This document shows positions 19,325-28,587 of a stretch of DNA of 64,000 nucleotides, in pieces. The position numbers and the translations under genes are program-made. Source of the DNA: Polyangiaceae bacterium (lineage in GTDB: Bacteria > Myxococcota_A > Polyangia > Polyangiales > Polyangiaceae); contig JABTUA010000003.1 in NCBI GenBank assembly GCA_015075635.1, forward strand, positions 1,240,001 through 1,304,000. Direction: 5' to 3'. Below the pieces are notes generated by a model, which saw nothing but the letters and a program-made list of their open reading frames with translations, was not told the DNA's origin and ran no database searches. Each line of letters begins with the position of its first letter. The first letter of the stretch is position 1.

Positions 19325-20170
19325 TCACTCCAGCGCGGTCGCGTCTGCACAGCAACGGAATCCCACGTCGTCGTCGGTGTTGGACCTGCCCATGTGGTCG
19401 TCGCTTTGGCAGCGCGTGAACTCCTGCGAGGAGCCGACGCCGCCCCCACGGAGCCGGCAGCTCACACCCGGGCCTTCTGCATCCGTCTTGCAGGAGTCTT
19501 CCCACTCCCGGACGTTGCCGCTCATGTCGTGCAGACCGGCGTAGCCGCCCTCGCAGCCGCCCCACCCCGCCATCCAGACCTTCTTGGTGGGCATGGGGTA
19601 CTCGGCGGTCATGCAAGGCCACTCCTGGAAGGTCTTCCCGTAAGGGTAGGACTGCTGGCCGCCTCTGCTGCACGCGAAGTACCACTCGCTCGAAGCAGCG
19701 CTCGCGAACTTGTCATAGGGGGCAGTCCCGCCCCCGATGGCGCCGCACAGCCGCTTGCCCGCCCACTCGCAGTAGGCGCGGGCGTCGCACCAATCGACCC
19801 ACCGGCGCGGGTACAGCGAGCGCGGGGTCGAGGTGAGCTCCTCGTAAGTCGTGTTCCACGAGCACGTCCCGGTCTGCGGCGGCGGCGACGTGTCGAGGAA
19901 GTCGGCGTAGTTGTGCTCCGTGACCTCGGTGGAGTCGATGCAGTACCAGCCCGTGGGGGTCTCGATGGCCACCATCTCCGGACCTGGCCCCGAGGGACAG
20001 AAGACCGGCAGCCCCGCGTCCCCGGCGCCGCCCCCCGTGCCGCCGCCGCCGCTGCCCGCCGCGCCGGCCGCGCCGCCGGATCCGCCTGCCACGACGATGA
20101 TCGTCTCGGTCCGACCCGAGCAGGCCACGCTCGTGGAGAGCCCCAGGACGACCAACAAGAGACGGCGCAT
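19325..20170 (-). CDS. FGE-sulfatase-domain (SUMF1-like) lipoprotein
   Basis: 281 residues from ATG 20170. The lipobox is STSVAC, then a Gly/Ala-rich linker, then a formylglycine-generating-enzyme-type fold (about residues 60-275): TGWYCIDSTEVTEHNYADFL, AYCEWAGKRLCG, SSEWYFACSRGG, DMSGNVREWEDSC and the terminal DDDVGFRCC. True FGE activates sulfatases, but many secreted relatives are only structural or ligand-binding. The copper-binding Cys pair of catalytic FGE could not be confirmed, so function is uncertain. It starts 1 bp after the stop of the upstream metalloprotease-like gene, so the two form an operon within the second inserted segment. No sulfatase gene is seen in the window. Confidence 0.85.
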   Translation of the reverse strand: MRRLLLVVLGLSTSVACSGRTETIIVVAGGSGGAAGAAGSGGGGTGGGAGDAGLPVFCPSGPGPEMVAIETPTGWYCIDSTEVTEHNYADFLDTSPPPQTGTCSWNTTYEELTSTPRSLYPRRWVDWCDARAYCEWAGKRLCGAIGGGTAPYDKFASAASSEWYFACSRGGQQSYPYGKTFQEWPCMTAEYPMPTKKVWMAGWGGCEGGYAGLHDMSGNVREWEDSCKTDAEGPGVSCRLRGGGVGSSQEFTRCQSDDHMGRSNTDDDVGFRCCADATALE

Positions 20171-20171
20171 C

Positions 20172-21489
20172 TCAGCCTCCTCCATCCAGGTAGGCGTCGC
20201 GATACTGGAGCGCCCACTCCCTCGCCTCGGCGCACTCGGACGCCTTGTCCTGGAGCTCCGGGCTCAGCGAGCCGACCTTCCCGCACATCAGGAAGTCGTC
20301 GGCGGCACACGATGCGTCCGAGCGGTGGCCGAGCGAGAGGATGTGCCCGAGCTCATGGGCGAGCACCAGGTGCTTCCGGGTCTTCAGGTTCTCGAGGCCG
20401 ACGACGACGAAGCCGGCCTCGCTACAGCCCGAGTCCTCCGGATCGCACGCGACATCGACCAGCGGTTCGATGTCGTTGCACACCGCCGGCTGGACCGTCC
20501 AGTTGAAGATCACGCGCGGCAGGTCGCTCCGGACGCCAGGCAGGTCCACGGCCTTCTTGTCGAGCTGAAACATGCGGTTCTGGATGCCCGGGAACTTGTC
20601 GCAAATCGGCACTTCGGCTCGGCCGTCGGGTCGATAGAGCTCGAAGAGCTCCTTGCTCACGCGGAGCTCGTGGAAGGACACGAGCCGGAACTGGATGCCG
20701 CAGACGTCGAAGATGTCGTCGGGCAGGAGGAAGGTGCTGCCGGCCCTGCGCGCGGTTTGCCCCGTTTGCAATGTGCTCCTGTGGGTCCACTGCGCCTGGA
20801 TCTGGTTGAGTATTCCGCCGGGGCGTGTGAACCGCTGGCGCTCGGCCCGCCATCGATCGTCCCACAAGACGCCCTGCTCTTCGGCACCGAACGTCGCGCG
20901 CATGATCGCCTCGTACTCCGGCTTCGGGTACTCCGGCAGGATCAGGATGGCCTGGATGGGCACGATCAAAACGTTGGACGCGACGCGGAACCTGGTGACG
21001 TTCGACGCCAGGACGGTGCTCGAGTTGGCGCGCACCTTCGAGACCCTGACCGTAGAGGTGAAGTAACCGAACCTGGCGCCGTGCAGCTCCCAGGGCATCT
21101 GCACCGGATCCGGGCCCGGAGTCCATTGCCCGTCCGAGGTCGGCCAGGTGTGCAGGAGCTGTTGCCCCGTGGAGCTCGACGGGCTGAGAGCATCGTTCCC
21201 GGCGGCGATGACGTAGAGCAACGGAGCGCCAGTTACGTTCACCTCAGTGTCGAAGGAAGTATACGCCCACTTCGCGCTGTCGACGCGCTTCGCGGATTCG
21301 GCGAAGGGTTGTTCGACCAGCAAGACGTCCTCCGTCAGGACCGGGTTGTCATGCTGCACCTCGATGCAGTTGCAGCTCGGGTTCTCGTCGGTCTGGTTGT
21401 CAGCCGCGACGGTCTCCGAAGGCTGGCAACCGCACGCGACCATCACAAACGCAAGTGCAACCCCCCCCCTGCAATGTTCGTGCTTGCAT
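20172..21489 (-). CDS. secreted metzincin-like protease, frameshifted at a G9 tract (possible phase variation)
   Basis: The C-terminal domain has the zinc-protease motif HELGHILSLGH (HExxHxxSxxH), preceded by a large domain with FDVCGIQFRLVSF. The ATG at 21489 has an ideal Shine-Dalgarno (AGGGAGGAG, 6 nt spacing) but reads into a closed frame: a run of nine G on the coding strand (21461-21469) puts it +1 from the long frame, and it stops after 29 codons. With eight G the protein would start MQARTLQGGVALAFVMVAC, a textbook lipoprotein signal ending at a lipobox, and run on to the protease domain. Either the gene is phase-variable and OFF here, or one base is miscounted. It is a paralogue of the gene at 55683-57340. 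The long frame is also open upstream into the antisense of the phosphatase copy, which I disregard. Confidence 0.75.
21461..21469 (-). repeat. poly-G tract (G9 on coding strand) within a signal peptide
   Basis: Homopolymer 20 nt downstream of the ATG at 21489. Loss of one G, or gain of two, would restore the frame to the metalloprotease-like protein. Homopolymers of this length are classic slippage sites and also classic sequencing-error sites. Confidence 0.9.
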
Positions 21490-21572
21490 GAAGAACTCCT
21501 CCCTGCCCCGAGGCTACGCGAGGCTGAGAGGACCATCAACCGGGCCGAAGATGGAACGGCGATTTGGGTGCA

Positions 21573-21882
21573 GGAGTACTCCGACGGCGAGCCGTCTTCG
21601 CGGGCGTGTAGCGCGCTCGAGACGGTGCTCGGGGACCTCGGCGTCCGGCGCATGGTGGTCGGCCACACGGTGCAGAAAAACGGCGTCAGCAGCGCGTGCG
21701 GCGACAAGGTGTGGCGCATCGACGTCGGTATGGCCCGGCACTACGGCGGGCGGGCCGCGGTGCTGGAGATCCGCGGGCAGAGCGTGCGCGCGCTGGGTGA
21801 CGGCGCCGGGCCGGCCACCGCCCCGACTCCGAGCGGGTCGGCCGCGCCGGCGGTCAGCGCGTCGGGCGCGCCAAGGCGATGA
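21573..21882 (+). pseudogene. 3' fragment of the phosphatase gene
   Basis: In-frame copy of about the last 103 codons of the phosphatase at 18146, ending with a TGA. The DNA repeat extends to 21890. No start codon or upstream phosphatase motifs are present, so no catalytic protein is made. The sequence just before it is antisense leader of the metalloprotease-like gene, though the codons reading DGTAIW weakly resemble the phosphatase's DTAPIW. This copy keeps the probable ancestral overlap with the convergent gene at 21854. It fills the otherwise gene-free stretch between 21490 and 21853. Confidence 0.9.
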
Positions 21883-21890
21883 GCAAGGCT
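21573..21890 (+). repeat. 318-bp direct repeat, right copy
   Basis: Partner of 18880-19197 (5 mismatches). It runs into the 3' end of the convergent gene at 21854. Confidence 0.95.
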
Positions 21891-22705
21891 TCTTGCACGC
21901 CGTCGGGCGCGGGCTCCCCGTCGGCGAGCATGCGCAGCATGATCTGACGGCCCTGGCCCGACACGATGGCCACGCGCAGCGCGCGCATCGGCTCGAGCGC
22001 GGTCTGCGGGCTCCCGACCGTGGTCGGCGGGCCTTGCCCGCTGGGGATCGAGGGCGCCATCAGCTCCTCCGCGGTCATCACCACGGTGTGCTCCGGCGCC
22101 TCCCGGCTCGGCGGAGGCGCGGGGCGGACGTTGGTCAGCGTCCGGTCGAGCCCGTCGCTCATCACGCTGGGCGGGCGCGGGCGGTCGGCGGGCACCTTGA
22201 GGACCTCCGGAGTGGGGACGTCGGTGATGGAGTCCGCGGCGGCGCGCTCCGCCGCGAGCTCCGGGGGATCGGTCTGACAGGCTTCGAGCAGCGCCGAGTC
22301 CGGCGCAACGTGCGAGGTCAGCTCGTCCGGCGGGATGCGATACGGCGCGGTCTGGAGCATGTTCTTGTTTGGCCGCGAGGCGGCTGCGGCGAGCTGGATC
22401 TTCTCCGGCGCGAGCGGCTGCGTCGTCGACGCGGGGCTGGGCACCGCCACCGGAGGGCGGCTCGCGCGGCGGGGCGGCAGCGGGCGGTGCTCGAGCTCCG
22501 AGAGCACTCGCCCGAGGGCGTAGGCGCGATCGTGCCGGCCCTCGTTGGTCGCGGTCTGCATCGCGGTGTGCAGCCACTTCAGCGTCTGCTCGCGACTGCC
22601 CCGGATCCACATCGCCACGGCGGTCTCGAGCGCCCAGCGCACGTCCGCCGAGTCGTCGGGCTGCGGCTCGACCGTCGCCTCGAAGAAGTCGCGGTCGCTG
22701 CTCAT
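21854..22705 (-). CDS. hypothetical protein with central disordered region
   Basis: 283 residues, cytoplasmic. The N-terminal 75 residues form a helical domain (VRWALETAVAMWIRGSREQTLKWL, HDRAYALGRVLSELE) resembling a TPR/HAT-like repeat. Residues about 75-235 are Pro/Ala/Thr-rich, and a short conserved-looking C-terminus reads ALRVAIVSGQGRQIMLRMLADGE. Similar architectures occur in myxobacterial proteins of unknown role. Its 3' end overlaps antisense the phosphatase fragment. It lies 10 bp from the end of the thiolase gene on the same strand and probably shares its transcript. Confidence 0.65.
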   Translation of the reverse strand: MSSDRDFFEATVEPQPDDSADVRWALETAVAMWIRGSREQTLKWLHTAMQTATNEGRHDRAYALGRVLSELEHRPLPPRRASRPPVAVPSPASTTQPLAPEKIQLAAAASRPNKNMLQTAPYRIPPDELTSHVAPDSALLEACQTDPPELAAERAAADSITDVPTPEVLKVPADRPRPPSVMSDGLDRTLTNVRPAPPPSREAPEHTVVMTAEELMAPSIPSGQGPPTTVGSPQTALEPMRALRVAIVSGQGRQIMLRMLADGEPAPDGVQEALLIALARPTR

Positions 22706-22715
22706 CCCGAGATCA

Positions 22716-23924
<1,209 letters not shown>

Positions 23925-23930
23925 GGCGGG

Positions 23931-23936
23931 ACTCTA
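23931..23936 (-). promoter_or_regulatory. -10-like TAGAGT of the thiolase gene
   Basis: Hexamer 6 nt before the thiolase ATG; no Shine-Dalgarno is present, so a leaderless start is likely. It faces the TACAGT of the divergent gene. Confidence 0.45.
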
Positions 23937-23950
23937 GGGCATTTTCCCGG

Positions 23951-23956
23951 TACAGT
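23951..23956 (+). promoter_or_regulatory. -10-like TACAGT of the CrtC/AttH-like gene
   Basis: Hexamer 7 nt before ATG 23964; no Shine-Dalgarno. Both divergent -10 boxes fit in 26 bp. Confidence 0.45.
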
Positions 23957-23963
23957 CGCCGCC

Positions 23964-25379
23964 ATGCCGACCCCGCCGCCCTGGGACGTGTGGCCGTACC
24001 ATCGGCCTGGCTCCGCCGTGACCTTTCCGCGCGACGAAGGCTGGCACCGGCTGCTCCCGGGCCGCGTCGCGAACCCCGCGCTCTCCGAGATGGAATGGGT
24101 GTACCTGAACGCTCACGTCGAGGAGCAGGGGGGTGCGGGCCGGCGCTTCAGCGTGTTCGTCGCTTATTTCACCCAGGGGCTGCGCTTCATGGTGGTGCGC
24201 GCGTTCGACGCGACGGACCGCTTCGTCGCGGACTGGACCGGAACCGCCTGGGGCATCCTGCGTGCCTCGCCGGACGTGTTGGACCTCTCGTTCAAGCACG
24301 GCGGAGGGACCGACGCCTGGGCCACGCGGCGCGACGCGAGCGGCGCCTTCGTGCCGTTTTCGTCGGATCTCGACGCGGTGGACGACGCCGGTCACTTCTC
24401 GGTGAAGCTAGGAATCGTGAACCGGAAGCGGCCTTACGAGGCGGGCGGCAAGGGGTACCTGCCGTTCGGCCGGCGCGGCGCGTTCTACTACTACTCGCTC
24501 ACTCGCCTCGACGTCCAAGGCACGCTCGAGCTCGACAAGCCCGGCGGCGGCCGCGAGACCGTCGCGGTCAAGGGCGTCGGCTGGTACGACCACCAGTGGG
24601 GACCGTTCTACGTCACGCCCATCCGCAACCGGAACCTGGAGCAGTACGAGTGGATGAGCATCCAGCTCGACTCCGGCGACGAGCTGTTGCTCACCACGGT
24701 CTGGGAGTCGAACGGCTCGACGCCGAGCTTGCCCGCCTACGGTGGCGCCGGATTGATTCGCGCCAACGGCACCTTCGACAAGCTGGTCGGCGCCGAGCGC
24801 TGGAAGCGCACGAAGTTCTGGCGCTCTCCGGAGCAGCACGCCGTGTACTCGGCGGGCTGGACCTTCGACGCGCCGGAGTGGGGCGCGTCCCTCGAGATCG
24901 CCCCGCGTTACCACGATCAGCTCACGCCGCTGGTGGACGCTCCGCCGCCAAACCTGCTCGGCGCCATGAGTCGGCTGTTCGAGGGTTGGGCGAACTGGCT
25001 GGGCGAGTTCTGGGAGGGGACGTGTCGCGTCACGGGGACCTTCGCCGGCCAGCCGGCGACTGGCACCGCGTTCGCGGAGCTGGTGAAGCGCTACGAGGAT
25101 CCCGAGTTCCACATCCGCCTGGCGCGCAACGATCCCGACCTCACGGTGCTCGAGTGGCGGGTGGAGAACCCGGACGAGCAGGTGCCGCTGACCTTCCGCT
25201 TCTTCCTGGAGCGCGAGGACGGCACGCCCCTGGTCGATCAGGACGGGCTCGACATCCCCGTGATGATCCTCGACGACCCGACCCTCCCCAAGAACGAGCC
25301 GCTGATCGCGCGCGTGGTCGCGAAGAGCCTGGACGGCGCGCTCTCGGGGATGGCCTCGGCGGACGTGCGCCTGCGCTGA
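23964..25379 (+). CDS. CrtC/AttH-like (carotenoid hydratase/lipocalin-like) protein
   Basis: 471 residues with no signal peptide. The WYDHQWG motif in VKGVGWYDHQWGPFYVTP and the beta-rich two-domain pattern are those of the CrtC/AttH family, which includes carotenoid 1,2-hydratase and secreted attachment proteins, both built on lipocalin-like barrels. CrtC adds water across a terminal double bond of acyclic carotenoids. Here the substrate is unknown, and no carotenoid operon surrounds it, although a phytoene-desaturase-like FAD enzyme lies at 28588 on the same strand. The frame is open far upstream, antisense to the thiolase; the ATG at 23964 with its -10-like box decides the start. Confidence 0.75.
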   Translation: MPTPPPWDVWPYHRPGSAVTFPRDEGWHRLLPGRVANPALSEMEWVYLNAHVEEQGGAGRRFSVFVAYFTQGLRFMVVRAFDATDRFVADWTGTAWGILRASPDVLDLSFKHGGGTDAWATRRDASGAFVPFSSDLDAVDDAGHFSVKLGIVNRKRPYEAGGKGYLPFGRRGAFYYYSLTRLDVQGTLELDKPGGGRETVAVKGVGWYDHQWGPFYVTPIRNRNLEQYEWMSIQLDSGDELLLTTVWESNGSTPSLPAYGGAGLIRANGTFDKLVGAERWKRTKFWRSPEQHAVYSAGWTFDAPEWGASLEIAPRYHDQLTPLVDAPPPNLLGAMSRLFEGWANWLGEFWEGTCRVTGTFAGQPATGTAFAELVKRYEDPEFHIRLARNDPDLTVLEWRVENPDEQVPLTFRFFLEREDGTPLVDQDGLDIPVMILDDPTLPKNEPLIARVVAKSLDGALSGMASADVRLR

Positions 25380-25383
25380 GGCT

Positions 25384-26433
25384 TCAGCCCTTCGCGGCGC
25401 GGCCGTCGAGCCGCGTGCGCGTCTCGCCACGCACCAGATCTCGGACGTAGCTCGTGGCCAGGAAGTCGTGAGGGAAGCCCAGCTCGATGCGGCTCACCTC
25501 GTCCAGCCGAGCGAGCTCCTCGCCGCTCAGCGAGACCTCGCTCGCGCCGAGCGAGTCGACGAGCTGCTCGACCTTGCGCGCCCCGACGATGGGCAGGAAG
25601 CGATAACCCTGGGCGCGCACCCAGGCCAGCGCCACCTGCGTGGAGGTCGTGCCCAGCCGGTCCGCCACCTCGTCTACGGCCCGCGCGATGGCGAGCGGCC
25701 GGTCGCCGAGACGTCCGCGCTGCTCGTTGCCTTGCCTGCGGAGCGAGTCGTTCTCCACGCCGGAGCGCGTGTACTTGCCGGTCAGGACCCCCGCACCGAG
25801 CGGTCCCCAGGCCAGGACGCTCAGGTCGAAGGCCTCGGCCATCGGCAACAGGTCGCGCTCCGGCGCGCGCTGGAGCAGGCTGTACTCGATCTGCAAGCCG
25901 ACGAAGGCGGTGAGCCCGCGCAGCTCCGCCAGCACGTTGGACGCGGAGACCACCCAGGCGGGCGCGTCGCTCACCCCCACGTAGAGCACCTTGCCGGAGC
26001 GCACCAGATCGTCGAGGGCGCGCATGGTCTCCTGGTAGGGCGTGTAGTCGTCCCAGGCGTGGACCCAGAGCAGATCGACGAAGTCGGTGCCGAGGCGCCG
26101 CAGGCTGGCCTCCACCGAGTGCACGAGGTTCTTCCGATGATTGCCTGCGGCGTTGGGATCCGCCGGGTCCATCGAGAGCGTGTACTTCGTGGCGACCACC
26201 ATGCGGTTGCGCTTGCCGGCCAGCCAGCGCCCGACGATCTCCTCGGTCTGACCGCCGTGGTACTTGTTGGCCGTGTCCAGGAAGTTGCCGCCGACCTCGG
26301 CGTAGGCGTCGAGCACGCGGTGACTGGTCGCCTCGTCCGCGCCGAAGCCCCATGCGTCTCCGAAGCTCATGGTGCCCAGGCAGATCTCGGAGACCTTGAG
26401 CCCCGACTTTCCGAGCAGGCGATAACGCAGCAT
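25384..26433 (-). CDS. aldo/keto reductase
   Basis: 349 residues, NADPH-dependent (alpha/beta)8 barrel. The catalytic tetrad is visible: Asp and Tyr in DTANKYHGG, Lys in ATKYTL, His in LLWVHAWDD. The cofactor-binding segment is near LPIVGARKVEQL. The N-terminus MLRYRLLGKSGLKVSEICLGTM is typical of the general stress/YajO-like group, which reduces aldehydes of unknown origin. ATG 26433 has a strong GGAGGAGG 6 nt upstream and overrules the longer frame to 26556. It converges with the CrtC-like gene, 4 bp between stops. Confidence 0.95.
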   Translation of the reverse strand: MLRYRLLGKSGLKVSEICLGTMSFGDAWGFGADEATSHRVLDAYAEVGGNFLDTANKYHGGQTEEIVGRWLAGKRNRMVVATKYTLSMDPADPNAAGNHRKNLVHSVEASLRRLGTDFVDLLWVHAWDDYTPYQETMRALDDLVRSGKVLYVGVSDAPAWVVSASNVLAELRGLTAFVGLQIEYSLLQRAPERDLLPMAEAFDLSVLAWGPLGAGVLTGKYTRSGVENDSLRRQGNEQRGRLGDRPLAIARAVDEVADRLGTTSTQVALAWVRAQGYRFLPIVGARKVEQLVDSLGASEVSLSGEELARLDEVSRIELGFPHDFLATSYVRDLVRGETRTRLDGRAAKG

Positions 26434-26555
26434 GGTGGTCCTCCTCCGTGAGCCCCCTTCGTGGGGGCGGCGACGGCCCGCGTCAACCGTGGAAACAGGC
26501 CGAATCACGCGGCGGTTGCGCGGGCGCCGGACCTTCCGCCATCCTGTTCGGGGCA

Positions 26556-28541
26556 ATGGACACGCTGCTGGTCCTGGCGCAGCTCTCGGCTGACGAGGAG
26601 CGAGTCCTCGCCGCCATCGCGGCGACCAGCAAGCTGGAGCTGGTGACCTGCTCCAAGGTCGAGTCCGCCATCGGTTGGCTGGACAGCCGGAGGCCCCGGG
26701 TCCTGGTGTTCAAGGCCGACCTGGTCGGCGCCGAGCGCTTCTGTCAGACCGTGCGCTCGAAGCCGGAGCTCGCCAGCACGCCGCTCATCGCGCTGGTCTC
26801 GGACCTCTCGGATCCGTTCATCGAGAAGCTCTACGCCATGGGGGTGGACGACGCGATCCCGGATCGCTTCGGTCCCGGCTTCGTCACCCGCCTGCGCCGG
26901 CTGCCGGATCGCATCGCTCAGCCGCCCAAGCGCGGCGTCGCCGTGGTGGCGGAGCCGGACCGCGACCGCTGCAACGTGGTGGGGCGCGTCCTGGGCAACG
27001 CCGGCTACCAGGTCAAGAACGCCCTCGACGCGATGTCGCTCGCCTATTACGTGCAGCAGCACAAGCCGCGGCTGGTGGTGAGCAGCGTCGAGATCGGGCC
27101 GCCGCGGGAGCTGATCCGCGAAGCGCGCCGGCGGGGCTACGCCGCGCCGTGGATCGTGACGGCACGCCGGCGCGATCTGCCGCGCTACGCCGAGGCGCTC
27201 GGCGGGCTCGAGCGCGTCTCCGTCGTCGCAGCGACCAGCTGGCCCGAGGTGGTGCTCTACGCGGCCAACGAGCTGACCCGCGCCGAGGAAGAGCCCGCGC
27301 GCTCGGAGAAGCGCCACCTGTATGCGACGACGGTGCTGTTCCGCTCGGCGGGAGACGAGTCCGACGAGCTGGGCTTCAGCTACAACGTCAGCCCGCGCGG
27401 GATCTTCGTGCGGACGCTGGCGCCGCCCGAAGGCGAGCGCGTTTGGCTCGAGCTGCGCCCGCCGAAGAGCCGCCAGCGCGTCCGGCTCGAAGGGCGGGTG
27501 ACCTGGCGCCGGCCCTACGTGCCCACCGCCGCGGCGACGGGTCCGCCGGGCTTTGGCGTGCAGATCTCGGGGGGGCTCTCCGACGGCGTCGCCCAGTGGA
27601 GCGAACAGGTGCGGGCCTTTTCGGCGTCCGCCCAAGCGTCCCGCCTCTCGGTGCGGAGGCTGCACACGGCGCGTCTGAGCGACGCCCGCACCAGCGGCGA
27701 GTACATGCTGATCGAGGTGCCTTCGGAGTCGGGGGTGCCGGTCCTGTCCGCGGTCGGGGAGCGGCGCAGCGTGCCGCCGACCGCGGAGGCCATCGACGAC
27801 GAGTGGGAGCGCCTGACGGACGGCACGGGGAGCGCTCCGCCCGACGCGAACGAGGAGGCCTCGGTCGTCGACGAAGCGTCCGCGCTGGCGGCGCCCCCGC
27901 TGCCCGACTTCGGTGACGACGTCGCCGAAGCGCTGCCCGACTTCAGCGACGATACCGACGACGAGCCCGAAGCAGCGGAGCCGCAGCGTGGGGAGGGCTC
28001 CACTGCGCCAGCGTCGCTGCCCACCGTGCGTCCGCGCCAGACGGGCCTGCGCTCGGTGCTCGGGCCGATGGCCATTGGCCTGACCGCCGGGGCGCTGGCC
28101 GCCGGCGTCTACTTCGCGCTGTCGGGGCCGGCACCCGAGCGTGCGCCTCGGCCGGCGGTCGCTCGGGTGGCTCCGGCGCCGTCGGTGCCGCGTGTCGAAG
28201 CGCCTCCGCCTTCCGTGGCGGCGCCCCAGCCACCCGTCGAAGCGCGGAGCGCGTCATCGAGCTCCGCGGTGCCACCCGCGCCGAGCGCCGCCGAGCCCGC
28301 GCCACCCGACGTCAGCGGGCTGAACTGGGACCAGGGCTATTTGACGGTGCGCTCCGACGGCGACGAAGACGTGTACGCCACGGGTTTCCGCATCGGACGC
28401 ACCAACCAGCACAACCTGTCGAAGTGCGGGCTGCGCTGGGTACGGCTCGGTCGCGGCGATCCGCCGCGCTGGGTCTCGCCCGGAAGGACCGTGGACGTGA
28501 AGTGTCGCGCCGTCACGCTGATCGACCTGGCCGCCGAGTGA
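26556..28541 (+). CDS. double pseudo-receiver/PilZ-like membrane protein
   Basis: 661 residues. Two receiver-like folds (about 1-110 and 128-240: LLVLAQLSADEERVLAAI and GVAVVAEPDRDRCNVVGRVL) lack the phospho-acceptor Asp; the strand-3 ends read VLVFKADLVG and VVSSVEIGPP. A PilZ-like domain follows (about 250-360) with the NVSPRGIFV motif but without a clear RxxxR, so c-di-GMP binding is doubtful. A long acidic/Pro-rich linker, one membrane helix (MAIGLTAGALAAGVYFAL) and a small C-terminal domain (LTVRSDGDEDVYATG) complete it. A scaffold linking polarity or motility signalling to the envelope is a guess. ATG 26556 was chosen at the first receiver strand. Confidence 0.75.
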   Translation: MDTLLVLAQLSADEERVLAAIAATSKLELVTCSKVESAIGWLDSRRPRVLVFKADLVGAERFCQTVRSKPELASTPLIALVSDLSDPFIEKLYAMGVDDAIPDRFGPGFVTRLRRLPDRIAQPPKRGVAVVAEPDRDRCNVVGRVLGNAGYQVKNALDAMSLAYYVQQHKPRLVVSSVEIGPPRELIREARRRGYAAPWIVTARRRDLPRYAEALGGLERVSVVAATSWPEVVLYAANELTRAEEEPARSEKRHLYATTVLFRSAGDESDELGFSYNVSPRGIFVRTLAPPEGERVWLELRPPKSRQRVRLEGRVTWRRPYVPTAAATGPPGFGVQISGGLSDGVAQWSEQVRAFSASAQASRLSVRRLHTARLSDARTSGEYMLIEVPSESGVPVLSAVGERRSVPPTAEAIDDEWERLTDGTGSAPPDANEEASVVDEASALAAPPLPDFGDDVAEALPDFSDDTDDEPEAAEPQRGEGSTAPASLPTVRPRQTGLRSVLGPMAIGLTAGALAAGVYFALSGPAPERAPRPAVARVAPAPSVPRVEAPPPSVAAPQPPVEARSASSSSAVPPAPSAAEPAPPDVSGLNWDQGYLTVRSDGDEDVYATGFRIGRTNQHNLSKCGLRWVRLGRGDPPRWVSPGRTVDVKCRAVTLIDLAAE

Positions 28542-28587
28542 CTCGCCCGAGGTTGACCCGCGCGCGTCGAACCGGGAACATCCGCCC

